Source: an uncultured Panacagrimonas sp.
GTDB lineage: Bacteria; Pseudomonadota; Gammaproteobacteria; Nevskiales; Nevskiaceae
Direction: 5' to 3'
Length of the DNA stretch: 8,267 bases
Assembly (NCBI GenBank): GCA_946481265.1
Contig: CAMLNE010000189.1
Span: forward strand, 1-8,267
Below the pieces are notes generated by a model, which worked only from the letters and a program-made list of their open reading frames with translations, did no database searches and was not told the DNA's origin. The translations under genes and the position numbers were made by a program. Below are positions 1 to 6,096 of this stretch, piece by piece; position 1 is the first letter of the stretch, and each line of letters starts with the position of its first letter.

Positions 1-97
1 GAATGCCTGGCCAAGCCGGATAAACTCCGGGCCTCGACACCGCAACCCGCCCGCGCAGAAGCCCCTCGAGCGCGCTCGCGAAGAACACAGGAACACC
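1..97 (+). promoter_or_regulatory. Leader region upstream of pepA
   Basis: No coding sequence is supported here. A TAAACT hexamer at 21-26 could be a -10 box for pepA, but its -35 partner would fall at or beyond the window edge, so it cannot be tested. A perfect 12-base palindrome, CGAGCGCGCTCG, lies at 67-78, 19 bases before the pepA ATG; it could form a small hairpin in the leader or be an operator. A Shine-Dalgarno-like AGGA at 89-92, 5 bases before the ATG, supports the pepA start. Upstream regulation is inference only. Confidence 0.35.
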
Positions 98-1621
98 ATG
101 GAATATCTCGTCAAGAGCAGCACTCCCGAAAAGCGCCGCAGCGGTTGCGTCATCGTCGGCATCCACGAGCGTCGCAAGCCCAGTGCCGACGCAGCCCTCA
201 TCGACAAGGCCTCCGGCGGTGCCCTGGCCGCACTCATGCGCCGCGGTGACATGGACGGCAAGCTCGGCCAGACCCTGCTTCTGCACGATGTGCCCGGCAC
301 GGCGGCGGATCGCGTGATGCTGGTGGGCCTGGGCAGCGAGCAGGGCCTGGACGATGCCGCCTATCGCAAGCTGATCGCGGCCAGCGCGCGCGCCTTGCGC
401 GCCACCGGCGCGGTGGAAGCCACCAGCTACCTGACGCGCCTGGCCGTCAAGGGTCGCGGGCCGCGCTGGAACGTGCAGCAGGCCGCCCTGGTCACGCAGG
501 CCGAGTACTACCGTTTCGATGAGTGCCGCGGCGACGCCGCCCGTGCCGACCTGCCGCAGTACAAGCTCGAACGCCTGGGCTTCGATGTTGCCGGCCGCGA
601 CGCGCTCGCTGCCGGCGAGGCCGGCCTGCGCGAGGCGCTGGCGATCGGCGCCGGCCAGCGCTTCGCCAAGGACCTCGGCAACCTGCCCGGCAACCTGTGC
701 ACGCCCAGCCACCTGGCCGACGCGGCACGCAAGCTCGGCGGCGGTGGCGAGCGCGCGGCGGTGAAGGTCAAGGTGATCGAGGAGGCCGAGATGAAGCGGC
801 TCGGCATGGGTTCGCTGCTGTCCGTGTCGCGCGGCTCGCGCGAACCGGCCAAGCTGATCGTGCTCGAGTACCTGAAGGGCAAGAAGGGCGACAAGCCGAT
901 CGCGCTGGTCGGCAAGGGCCTGACCTTCGACGCCGGCGGCATCAGCATCAAGCCCGCTGCGGCCATGGACGAGATGAAATTCGACATGTGCGGCGGCGCC
1001 GCGGTGCTGGGCACCTTCAAGGCGGTGGCCGAGCTCAAGCTGCCGATCAACCTGGTCGGCGTGGTCGCGGCCTCCGAGAACCTGCCCGACGGCGCGGCCA
1101 ACAAGCCCGGCGACGTCGTCACCAGCATGGCCGGTCTCACCATCGAGATCCTCAACACCGATGCCGAGGGACGCCTGATCCTCGCCGATGCGCTGACCTA
1201 CACCGAGCGCACCTTCGACCCGGCGATCTGCATCGACATGGCCACGCTTACCGGCGCCTGCGTGGTCGCGCTGGGCTCCTATCCGAGCGGCCTGTTCTGC
1301 AACACGCCGGCCCTGGCCCGTGCACTGAACAGTGCCGGCGAGCAGATCGGCGACCGTGTCTGGGAGATGCCGATGTGGTCCGACTACGACGATCACATCA
1401 AGAGCGAGTGCGCGGACATCGCCAACATCGCGACCAAGGGCGCCCGCGAGGCCGGCGCCACCATCGGCGCGATCTTCCTGCAGCGCTTCGCGCGCAAGAT
1501 GAAGTGGGCGCACCTGGATATCGCGGGCACCGCCTGGACCGGCAAGAAGTCGACCGGGCGCCCGGTGCCGCTGCTCGTGCAGTACCTGATCAACACCCTG
1601 CCCAAAAAGCAGGCGGAGTGA
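98..1621 (+). CDS. pepA: Leucyl aminopeptidase (cytosol aminopeptidase, M17 family)
   Basis: This 507-residue protein is close to the usual PepA length of about 500. M17 aminopeptidases are cytosolic, two-metal hexameric enzymes that remove N-terminal residues from peptides; in E. coli PepA also binds DNA in Xer recombination and carAB control. The family signature NTDAEGRL is intact at residues 353-360. The metal and catalytic residues expected from E. coli PepA are all visible: K273 in VGKG, D278 in FDAGG, K285 in SIKP, D296 in KFDMCGG, and D355, E357 and R359 in the signature. The N-terminal macro-like domain spans about residues 1-165 and the peptidase domain about 180-500. The ATG at 98 has an AGGA at 89-92 as ribosome site. 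holC follows 31 bases after the stop, as in many Gammaproteobacteria. Identification is secure; a DNA-binding role cannot be judged from sequence. Confidence 0.97.
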   Translation: MEYLVKSSTPEKRRSGCVIVGIHERRKPSADAALIDKASGGALAALMRRGDMDGKLGQTLLLHDVPGTAADRVMLVGLGSEQGLDDAAYRKLIAASARALRATGAVEATSYLTRLAVKGRGPRWNVQQAALVTQAEYYRFDECRGDAARADLPQYKLERLGFDVAGRDALAAGEAGLREALAIGAGQRFAKDLGNLPGNLCTPSHLADAARKLGGGGERAAVKVKVIEEAEMKRLGMGSLLSVSRGSREPAKLIVLEYLKGKKGDKPIALVGKGLTFDAGGISIKPAAAMDEMKFDMCGGAAVLGTFKAVAELKLPINLVGVVAASENLPDGAANKPGDVVTSMAGLTIEILNTDAEGRLILADALTYTERTFDPAICIDMATLTGACVVALGSYPSGLFCNTPALARALNSAGEQIGDRVWEMPMWSDYDDHIKSECADIANIATKGAREAGATIGAIFLQRFARKMKWAHLDIAGTAWTGKKSTGRPVPLLVQYLINTLPKKQAE

Positions 1622-1626
1622 GACCG

Positions 1627-1656
1627 ATGCTGCCTTCCGGCTGCGCCGGCGCATGA
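1627..1656 (+). other. Possible nine-codon ORF overlapping the holC start
   Basis: An ATG at 1627 opens nine sense codons (MLPSGCAGA) ending in TGA at 1654-1656, so its stop overlaps the holC ATG as ATGA. A GGAG at 1615-1618 sits 8 bases before this ATG, a normal Shine-Dalgarno distance, whereas the holC ATG has no purine-rich site of its own just upstream. This layout would allow termination-reinitiation to deliver ribosomes to holC. It could equally be chance in a 31-base gap, and the GGAG might serve holC directly at a long spacing. Confidence 0.3.
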
Positions 1657-2111
1657 CGCGCGTCGACTTCTACCTGCTGTCCGCCGCGGCGGCCGGCGGC
1701 GCCGTCGGTGCAGTCTGCCGGCTGTGCGAAAAGGCGGTCGGCGCCGGCAAGCGGCTCTACCTGCACACGCCCGACCCGGCATTGGCCGAGGAGGTGGACG
1801 GCGCGCTGTGGAGTTTCCGCCAGGGCGGCTTCATCGCGCACGAGCGGCATGCCGGAGCGCCGATCGAGGACCCGCCGCCGCCGGTGCTGATCGGGCATGC
1901 CGAGGCGCCGCCGTCGCATCGCGACGTGCTGATCAACCTCGGCCTGGACGTCCCGGGCTGGTTCTCCAGCTTCGAGCGCGTGCTCGAAGTGGTGCCCGAG
2001 GACGCCGAGCTGCGCGCCCGCTCGCGCGAGCGCTTCCGCTTCTACCGCGAGCGTGGCTACGAGCTGAACACCTTCGAGCAGACCGCCGACGGCGGCTGGC
2101 AGGCGCGCTGA
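1653..2111 (+). CDS. holC: DNA polymerase III chi subunit
   Basis: This 152-residue protein matches E. coli HolC (147 residues) in layout. Chi pairs with psi (HolD) in the clamp-loader assembly and links it to single-stranded DNA-binding protein at the replication fork. Visible similarities are the start VDFYLL (residues 4-9), GKRLYLH (32-38), VDGALWSF (48-55), HRDVLINL (89-96; E. coli has RRDILISL) and a C-terminal stretch RERFRFYRERGYELNT (125-140; E. coli RERYKAYRVAGFNLNT). The E. coli partner order pepA-holC-valS is only partly kept: valS does not follow, and a convergent gene begins 16 bases after the stop. The ATG at 1653 fits the homologous N-terminus but has no obvious Shine-Dalgarno, and a small CCGG/CCGG hairpin (1637-1649) lies just before it. 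Cotranscription with pepA is likely. Confidence 0.93.
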   Translation: MTRVDFYLLSAAAAGGAVGAVCRLCEKAVGAGKRLYLHTPDPALAEEVDGALWSFRQGGFIAHERHAGAPIEDPPPPVLIGHAEAPPSHRDVLINLGLDVPGWFSSFERVLEVVPEDAELRARSRERFRFYRERGYELNTFEQTADGGWQAR

Positions 2112-2121
2112 AGGCCGTTTC

Positions 2122-2140
2122 GCCGGGTCAGTAGCCCGGC
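2122..2140. terminator. Short inverted repeat between convergent genes, possible weak bidirectional terminator
   Basis: GCCGGG at 2122-2127 and CCCGGC at 2135-2140 form a perfect 6-bp stem with a 7-base loop. The repeat overlaps the stop codon and last codons of the minus-strand lipoprotein gene and lies 11 bases beyond the holC stop. Neither side carries a T-run, so it is not a standard intrinsic terminator; it may slow polymerase or protect 3' ends. Confidence 0.3.
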
Positions 2141-2760
2141 CGGTTCATGAAGCGTGGCGGCGCCGTGTCCTGCTTCGGCGCCGTGTCCTGCTTCGGCGGC
2201 GCGGCCGGCTTCGGCGGCTCGCCGGCAGCGGTCGCGGGCGACGGCACGGAATCGCCGGCATCCGCGGCAGCCGGCGTCCCCACCACCTTGCCGGTCGGTG
2301 ACCAGGCGCGCGCGCTGACCTGGAACTGCATGCTCGGCAGGGGCATGCTGCCCGCGCCCACCGCCGACCAGGCCGGGCGATGCTCGCCGAAGGCCTCGTT
2401 CTTGCCGTCGATGGTGGTGTTGAACTGTTCCATGTCGAGCTGCCAGGTGGTGATCTCCACCACCTCGTCCATCCGCGCGCCCGCCGCTTCGAGCACCATC
2501 TTCAGGTTCGTGAAGGCGGCGCGGACCTGGTCGGGATAGGCCTCGGGGAAGCCGCGCTTCTGGATATCGAAGCCGGGAATCGCCGAGGTGGTCACCCAGG
2601 GCCCGACCCGCACGACTTGCGAGTAGCCGAACAGCTCGGAGACGAACTCGGTGCCGGCGGGCACGACGTACTGCGGCGTCGGGGGCGGCGGCGGTGCCGG
2701 CGGCGACATCGCGCAGGCAGGCAGCAGGCTCAGCGGCAGCAGGCGCAGGACTCGGAACAT
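2128..2760 (-). CDS. RidA/YjgF-fold lipoprotein with a Pro/Ala-rich tail
   Basis: Taking the ATG at 2760 gives 210 residues. A lipoprotein signal fills residues 1-16, ending in LLPAC with Cys16 as the likely lipidated residue, followed by a proline-rich linker (19-29). A RidA-like domain spans about 45-153, recognisable from GYSQVVRVGPWVTTSA (45-60), the helix with DQVRAAFTNLKMVLEAAGA, and RPAWSAVGAG (128-137). Classical RidA deaminases have PARS and VEIE at the last two conserved sites; here W131 stands in place of the substrate-binding Arg, and Q145/Q147 in place of the Glu pair. The tail (155-210) is Pro/Ala-rich and contains KQDTAP twice in tandem. It would sit at a membrane surface facing the periplasm. 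It follows the permease gene by 31 bases and is probably cotranscribed. Substrate unknown; a non-catalytic or binding role is inferred. Confidence 0.8.
   Translation of the reverse strand: MFRVLRLLPLSLLPACAMSPPAPPPPPTPQYVVPAGTEFVSELFGYSQVVRVGPWVTTSAIPGFDIQKRGFPEAYPDQVRAAFTNLKMVLEAAGARMDEVVEITTWQLDMEQFNTTIDGKNEAFGEHRPAWSAVGAGSMPLPSMQFQVSARAWSPTGKVVGTPAAADAGDSVPSPATAAGEPPKPAAPPKQDTAPKQDTAPPRFMNRPGY
2159..2194. repeat. Exact tandem duplication of 18 bases in the lipoprotein tail
   Basis: GGCGCCGTGTCCTGCTTC at 2159-2176 is repeated exactly at 2177-2194. Read on the minus strand it adds a second KQDTAP unit (residues 190-201) without shifting the frame. The identity at every base suggests a recent slippage duplication in the disordered tail. 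Confidence 0.9.
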
Positions 2761-2767
2761 GGTCGGT

Positions 2768-2776
2768 CTCCTCCTC
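2768..2776 (-). promoter_or_regulatory. Strong Shine-Dalgarno deciding the lipoprotein start
   Basis: Reading leftward, GAGGAGGAG at 2776-2768 lies 7 bases before the ATG at 2760-2758. This selects that ATG over an in-frame ATG 13 codons upstream (2799), which would overlap the preceding gene's stop and put a charged stretch ahead of the lipoprotein signal. Confidence 0.8.
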
Positions 2777-2791
2777 GACGAGGACGCAACC

Positions 2792-3694
2792 TTAGCCAAT
2801 CAGCAGGAACCACAGCGGCGCGCTGACGAACGAGAGCAGCACCCCCATGCCGGTGACCAGCGCAACCAGCTCCGGATCCAGGCGATGTTCCTGCGCGAGG
2901 ATTCCCGCGGTGACCATCGGACCCTGCGCGGCCTGCAGCACGCCCGCCGTCATCGGGATGCCGTTCACGCCCAGGCCCAGCGCCAGCAGCAAGGCCGCCA
3001 GGGGCGCCAGCAGCAGCTTCCAGGTCAGGCCCACCGCGATCAGGCGTCCGCGACCACGCAGCGCGCCGACCTGGAATACCAGGCCCACCGAGAACAGCGC
3101 CAGCGGCGTCAGCGTGTCGCCCAGCCGGCGCAGCACCAGCGAGATCGCCTGCGGCCAGTCGCCGAACAGCAGGCGCACGGCCAGGGCCACCAGCAGGGCG
3201 ATGAAGGGCGCGAAGCGCAGCAGGCGCAGCGCGATGTCGCGCGGCTCCACGCGATCGCCCGCGTAGTACGAGGCCAGCGCCACGCCGACCACCGACAGCG
3301 CCACGAAACTGCCGAGCTGGTCGGCGATCAGCGCCGCACCCAGCGCCTCGGGTCCGGCCAGGGCCTGGATCATCGGCAGGCCGACGAAGGCCGTATTGCC
3401 CAGGCCGCAGGTCAGCACCAGCGCGCCGATGCTGCTGCGGCTCCAGCCCAGCCGCCGGCCGGCCAGCGGGATCAGCAGCGCGGCGCCGAGCATCACCACC
3501 CAGGGTGCAGCCGCGGCGAACAGCAACGCCGGCTCCCAGTGCAGGCGCGGGATCTGTTCGAGCACCAGTGCGGGAAAGGCGACCCGCAGCAGCCAGGCAT
3601 TGATCACGCCATGCGATCCGGCCGGCATCCAGCCACGGCGCGCGAAGATCCAGCCGAGCAGCGGACAGCCGATGAGAAGCAGGAAGGCGCTCAA
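2792..3694 (-). CDS. AEC-family transporter (auxin efflux carrier / malate-malonate permease type)
   Basis: This 300-residue protein is strongly hydrophobic, with about ten membrane segments in two halves, as expected for the AEC family of inner-membrane carriers. Family hallmarks are GNTAFVGLPM (99-108) at the first helix break, LGDTLTPLALFSVG (191-204), and QAAQGPMVTAGILAQEH (254-270) in the second half. Characterised bacterial members move malate, malonate or similar organic anions; the substrate here cannot be read from sequence. The start is a TTG at 3694: an in-frame stop lies three codons upstream and the next ATG (residue 23) would remove the first membrane helix. No Shine-Dalgarno precedes the TTG, so the start is the weak point. 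The FAD oxidase gene ends 80 bases upstream on the same strand and the lipoprotein gene follows after 31 bases, suggesting a shared transcript. Confidence 0.88.
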   Translation of the reverse strand: MSAFLLLIGCPLLGWIFARRGWMPAGSHGVINAWLLRVAFPALVLEQIPRLHWEPALLFAAAAPWVVMLGAALLIPLAGRRLGWSRSSIGALVLTCGLGNTAFVGLPMIQALAGPEALGAALIADQLGSFVALSVVGVALASYYAGDRVEPRDIALRLLRFAPFIALLVALAVRLLFGDWPQAISLVLRRLGDTLTPLALFSVGLVFQVGALRGRGRLIAVGLTWKLLLAPLAALLLALGLGVNGIPMTAGVLQAAQGPMVTAGILAQEHRLDPELVALVTGMGVLLSFVSAPLWFLLIG

Positions 3695-3774
3695 GAGAGG
3701 TCAGAGGGAATCACGCAGTGGAAGCATCGGCATGGAAAGCATCCCCGCGACGAGGGCGCGAGCAAGCGCCGTTC

Positions 3775-5310
3775 CTATGCCAGCAGACGGTCGAACCCGA
3801 AGCTGCGCGGCGACAGCACGTTGCGCGGGTCGTCGCGCCGCTTGCGCGCGACCAGCTCGGCGAGGCGTGCGGCCGGCGTGCGGCGCAGGAATTCGTCCGC
3901 CCACTTGGGACCCACGCCGTGCTCGGCGCTGAAGGTGCCGCCGAAGGCCAGCGTGACGTCGAACACGATCTGCGTCAGGCGCGCGGCGTCGGGCGCCACC
4001 GGGCACCCCGCCCCGCCGATCAGGTGCAGGTGCGCGCCGCCCACGCCGGCGTGACCGAAGTCGACGAGCTGCACATCCGGCCGTGCCGCCCGCAGCTCGC
4101 GCGCCAGCCGCTCGAGGTAATCGCCGAAGCGCGTCACCGGTGTGGCGGTGTCGAACGACAGGCGGCCGCCGCCAAGCGCGCGCATCTCCAGGTTGCTGGC
4201 CTCGGTGACCGAGTGGCGGATCTTCTTGAGCGCCGGCAGCGGGGCGTAGCCGATGGCCTCGTCCGCCAGCGCCGCGCGCTCCGCACAGAACGCGTAGAGC
4301 TTCTGCGCAAGATCCTCGTCGGGCTCGTCGGACTTGATCTGCAGCAGCACCAGGTAGGGTGCATCGGGCAGGCGTTCGAACGGCAGCCGCACATCGTCGG
4401 CCTTGCGACGCAGCACCAGCTCCACCGCGCTGCGCGAAAGGAATTCGAATTCCTCGATGTCGCCGCCGAAGGTTTCGCGCGCCAGGGTGAACACGCGCAT
4501 CGCCTCGGGCATGCCGGCAACCGCCAGCAGCGCGCCCTCGCGTGCCTGCGGGACCGGCTGCGTGCGCAGTTGCACGCGGGTGATCACGCCGAACACGCCC
4601 TGCGAGCCGACCAGTCCCCAGTCCGCCGGCAGGCGCGTCGAATCGATCGCGAGTTGATCGGGTCCCGGGCACTGCCAGGCGGGCGCCGCGTCCGGGCCCG
4701 CGGGCCGGCCGTCGCCATGGAATCCCCAGGCGGCCTGCGCCATGTGCGCCGCGGTGCCGTAGCAGACCGCGTTGGCGCCGGCCGAGGCGTTGGCCACGCA
4801 GGCGCCCAGGCTGGCCGAGGCGGTCGATCCCATCTCCATCGGGAACATGCGCCCCAGCGGCGCCAGGATCTCGTTGAGGGTGGCAACGGCCAATCCGGCC
4901 TCGACCGTGATCGTCGATCCGTCCAGTCCCGGGCTGCCCAGGCCGCTCCACCAGGCGAACAGGCGCTCGCGCACCGTGTCGGCGTCGTCGGTCCGTGCGA
5001 AGCGGCACTCGCGTCCGTCGGCGAGGGCGAAGGCGAGCACGCCGTGCAGCTTCTCCAGGCTCAGCACGACTTCGCCCTGCGGGCGCTGTGCCTCGACCAG
5101 CCCGGTGCGGCCGCCGCTGAGCACGTAATGCAGTCCGTGCTGGTTGGCGAGCTGCAGCGCGAGCTGCACCTGCGCCTCGGAAGCGGGAAGCAGCACCGCT
5201 TCCGCGGCGCCGGGCGACCCCCGCTCGGGGACCTCGTAGGGCGCACGGCGTCCGGCGTCGACCAGCAGGCCGTTGCCGAAGTGCGGACCGAGGATTCCGA
5301 CGGCGTTCAT
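3775..5310 (-). CDS. FAD-linked oxidase, GlcD / D-lactate / D-2-hydroxyglutarate dehydrogenase-like
   Basis: This 511-residue protein has the two-domain layout of flavin oxidases acting on 2-hydroxyacids: an FAD-binding PCMH-type domain (about 35-250) and a C-terminal FAD-oxidase domain (about 260-507). FAD-loop features are SGGRTGL (65-71) and MEMGSTASASLGACVANASAG (158-178), the latter resembling the nucleotide loop of D-lactate dehydrogenases. The C-terminal metal/substrate motif reads GHAGVGGAHLHL (419-430), keeping H420 and H427 but not the usual DGN, and SAEHGVG (461-467) is intact. About 35 extra residues (roughly 95-130) separate VVLSLEKLHGVLAF from TITVEAGL compared with typical members. 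No signal peptide or membrane helix is seen, so it is likely cytosolic or peripheral. The ATG at 5310 fits the family but lacks a clear ribosome site. Probable first gene of the minus-strand unit; exact substrate unknown. Confidence 0.85.
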   Translation of the reverse strand: MNAVGILGPHFGNGLLVDAGRRAPYEVPERGSPGAAEAVLLPASEAQVQLALQLANQHGLHYVLSGGRTGLVEAQRPQGEVVLSLEKLHGVLAFALADGRECRFARTDDADTVRERLFAWWSGLGSPGLDGSTITVEAGLAVATLNEILAPLGRMFPMEMGSTASASLGACVANASAGANAVCYGTAAHMAQAAWGFHGDGRPAGPDAAPAWQCPGPDQLAIDSTRLPADWGLVGSQGVFGVITRVQLRTQPVPQAREGALLAVAGMPEAMRVFTLARETFGGDIEEFEFLSRSAVELVLRRKADDVRLPFERLPDAPYLVLLQIKSDEPDEDLAQKLYAFCAERAALADEAIGYAPLPALKKIRHSVTEASNLEMRALGGGRLSFDTATPVTRFGDYLERLARELRAARPDVQLVDFGHAGVGGAHLHLIGGAGCPVAPDAARLTQIVFDVTLAFGGTFSAEHGVGPKWADEFLRRTPAARLAELVARKRRDDPRNVLSPRSFGFDRLLA

Positions 5311-5384
5311 CGCGTACCGCGCCGGCGTCCATCACGCGGCGGGCGGGCAGTCTGCGTGGCAGAAAGAGGTTTCATGGGATGCGG

Positions 5385-5390
5385 ATTCTA
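5385..5390 (-). promoter_or_regulatory. Candidate -10 box for the FAD oxidase unit
   Basis: Reading leftward, TAGAAT (5390-5385) matches five of six bases of the sigma-70 -10 consensus and is an AT-rich island in GC-rich DNA. It lies about 75 bases before the oxidase ATG. The best -35-like hexamer, TTGCGC (5410-5405), is only 14 bases away, shorter than optimal, so this is tentative. Confidence 0.35.
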
Positions 5391-5425
5391 GTGCAGCGAC
5401 CGCGGCGCAACGCAGGTGCCGCGCC

Positions 5426-5454
5426 TTGGGCACCCCGGATCAAGCTGCTAGGCT
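5426..5454 (+). promoter_or_regulatory. Candidate sigma-70 promoter for rfbC-rfbD-GT2
   Basis: TTGGGC (5426-5431) and TAGGCT (5449-5454) are separated by 17 bases, and the -10 is preceded by TG at 5446-5447, giving an extended -10. Individual hexamer matches are modest. Transcription would start near 5461, leaving a leader of about 73 bases that contains a perfect palindrome, GAGGCCGGCCTC (5488-5499). It lies 79 bases before the rfbC start. Confidence 0.4.
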
Positions 5455-5487
5455 TTCGGCCACGACGGATCCGGCGCTGCATGCATG

Positions 5488-5499
5488 GAGGCCGGCCTC
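5488..5499. repeat. Perfect 12-base palindrome in the rfbC leader
   Basis: GAGGCCGGCCTC is its own reverse complement. It sits between the candidate promoter and the rfbC start and could be an operator-like site, but palindromes of G and C are common at this base composition. An adjacent TGCATGCA (5478-5485) is also palindromic. Confidence 0.3.
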
Positions 5500-5533
5500 A
5501 CCCCCTGTCTTCTCCCTACGGTTTGCCTGCGCC

Positions 5534-6094
5534 TTGAAGATCACCGAGTCCCCCCTGCCCGGCGTGTTCGTGCTCGAACCGCGCGTCTTCGGTGATGTCC
5601 GCGGCTTTTTCGTGGAGACCTTTCGCGAGTCCCTGTTGGCCGCATCCGGAGTGCCCGGCCGCTTCGTGCAGGACAACCACTCGCGCTCGCGGCGCGGCGT
5701 CCTGCGTGGCCTGCACTACCAGCTCGTGCAGCCGCAGGGAAAGCTGGTGCGGGTCACCCGCGGCCGCGTGTTCGACGTGGCGGTCGACATCCGTCGGGGA
5801 TCGCCGCACTTCGGCCGCTGGTTCGGCCTGGAACTGGACGACGTGCATCACCGCATGCTCTACGTGCCGCCGAATTTCGCGCACGGCTTCCTGGTGCTCT
5901 CGGAGGAAGCGGACTTCGTCTACAAGTGCACCGATTACTACCACCCGGAATCCGAGCGCGGCGTGATCTGGAACGACCCTGCCATCGGCATCGCCTGGCC
6001 CGACCCGGGCGCCGCACCCGCGCTGTCCGCCAAGGACGCCGCGCTGCCGCGCCTGGCCGAGCAGGCCGAGTTGCCGGATTTCACGGCGCGGTGA
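5534..6094 (+). CDS. rfbC: dTDP-4-dehydrorhamnose 3,5-epimerase
   Basis: RfbC (RmlC) epimerises dTDP-4-keto-6-deoxy-D-glucose at C3 and C5 to dTDP-4-keto-L-rhamnose, the third step to dTDP-L-rhamnose in the cytosol. With the TTG at 5534 the protein has 186 residues, close to the usual 180-185, and begins MKITESPLPGVFVLEP, the typical family start. The cupin fold is seen from DVRGFFVETF (21-30), DNHSRSRRGVLRGLHYQ (47-63, catalytic H61), PQGKLVRVTRG with K70, PNFAHGF (113-119), VYKCTDYYHPESERG (129-143, Y130) and the late acidic D168. The open frame extends far upstream without a stop, but that part has no family similarity and no in-frame ATG or GTG lies just before the TTG. No Shine-Dalgarno is evident. 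rfbD begins two bases after the stop, so the two are translationally close. Confidence 0.94.
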   Translation: MKITESPLPGVFVLEPRVFGDVRGFFVETFRESLLAASGVPGRFVQDNHSRSRRGVLRGLHYQLVQPQGKLVRVTRGRVFDVAVDIRRGSPHFGRWFGLELDDVHHRMLYVPPNFAHGFLVLSEEADFVYKCTDYYHPESERGVIWNDPAIGIAWPDPGAAPALSAKDAALPRLAEQAELPDFTAR

Positions 6095-6096
6095 CG

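Noticed and set aside
523..1656. Plus-strand open frame of 377 codons inside pepA
   Set aside because: Out-of-frame shadow of pepA, dominated by Arg and Gly, with no family features.
3701..5335. Minus-strand open frame of 544 codons overlapping the oxidase in another frame
   Set aside because: Arg/Ala/Gly-rich low-complexity translation without motifs; the alternative frame at 3775-5310 carries the FAD and SAEHGVG motifs.
3718..5391. Long plus-strand open frame of 557 codons opposite the FAD oxidase
   Set aside because: It is antisense to a gene with clear family motifs, is rich in Arg, Gln and Ala with no recognisable domain, and is expected from GC-rich codon bias on the other strand.
5273..5533. 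N-terminal extension of rfbC in the same open frame
   Set aside because: The extra 87 residues lack similarity to RmlC, would overlap the divergent oxidase gene's start and the candidate promoters, and the family start matches the TTG at 5534.
5485..5595. 36-codon ORF starting at ATG 5485 and overlapping the rfbC start
   Set aside because: No ribosome site before the ATG and the translation is Arg-rich in its second half; it fits chance reading of the leader.
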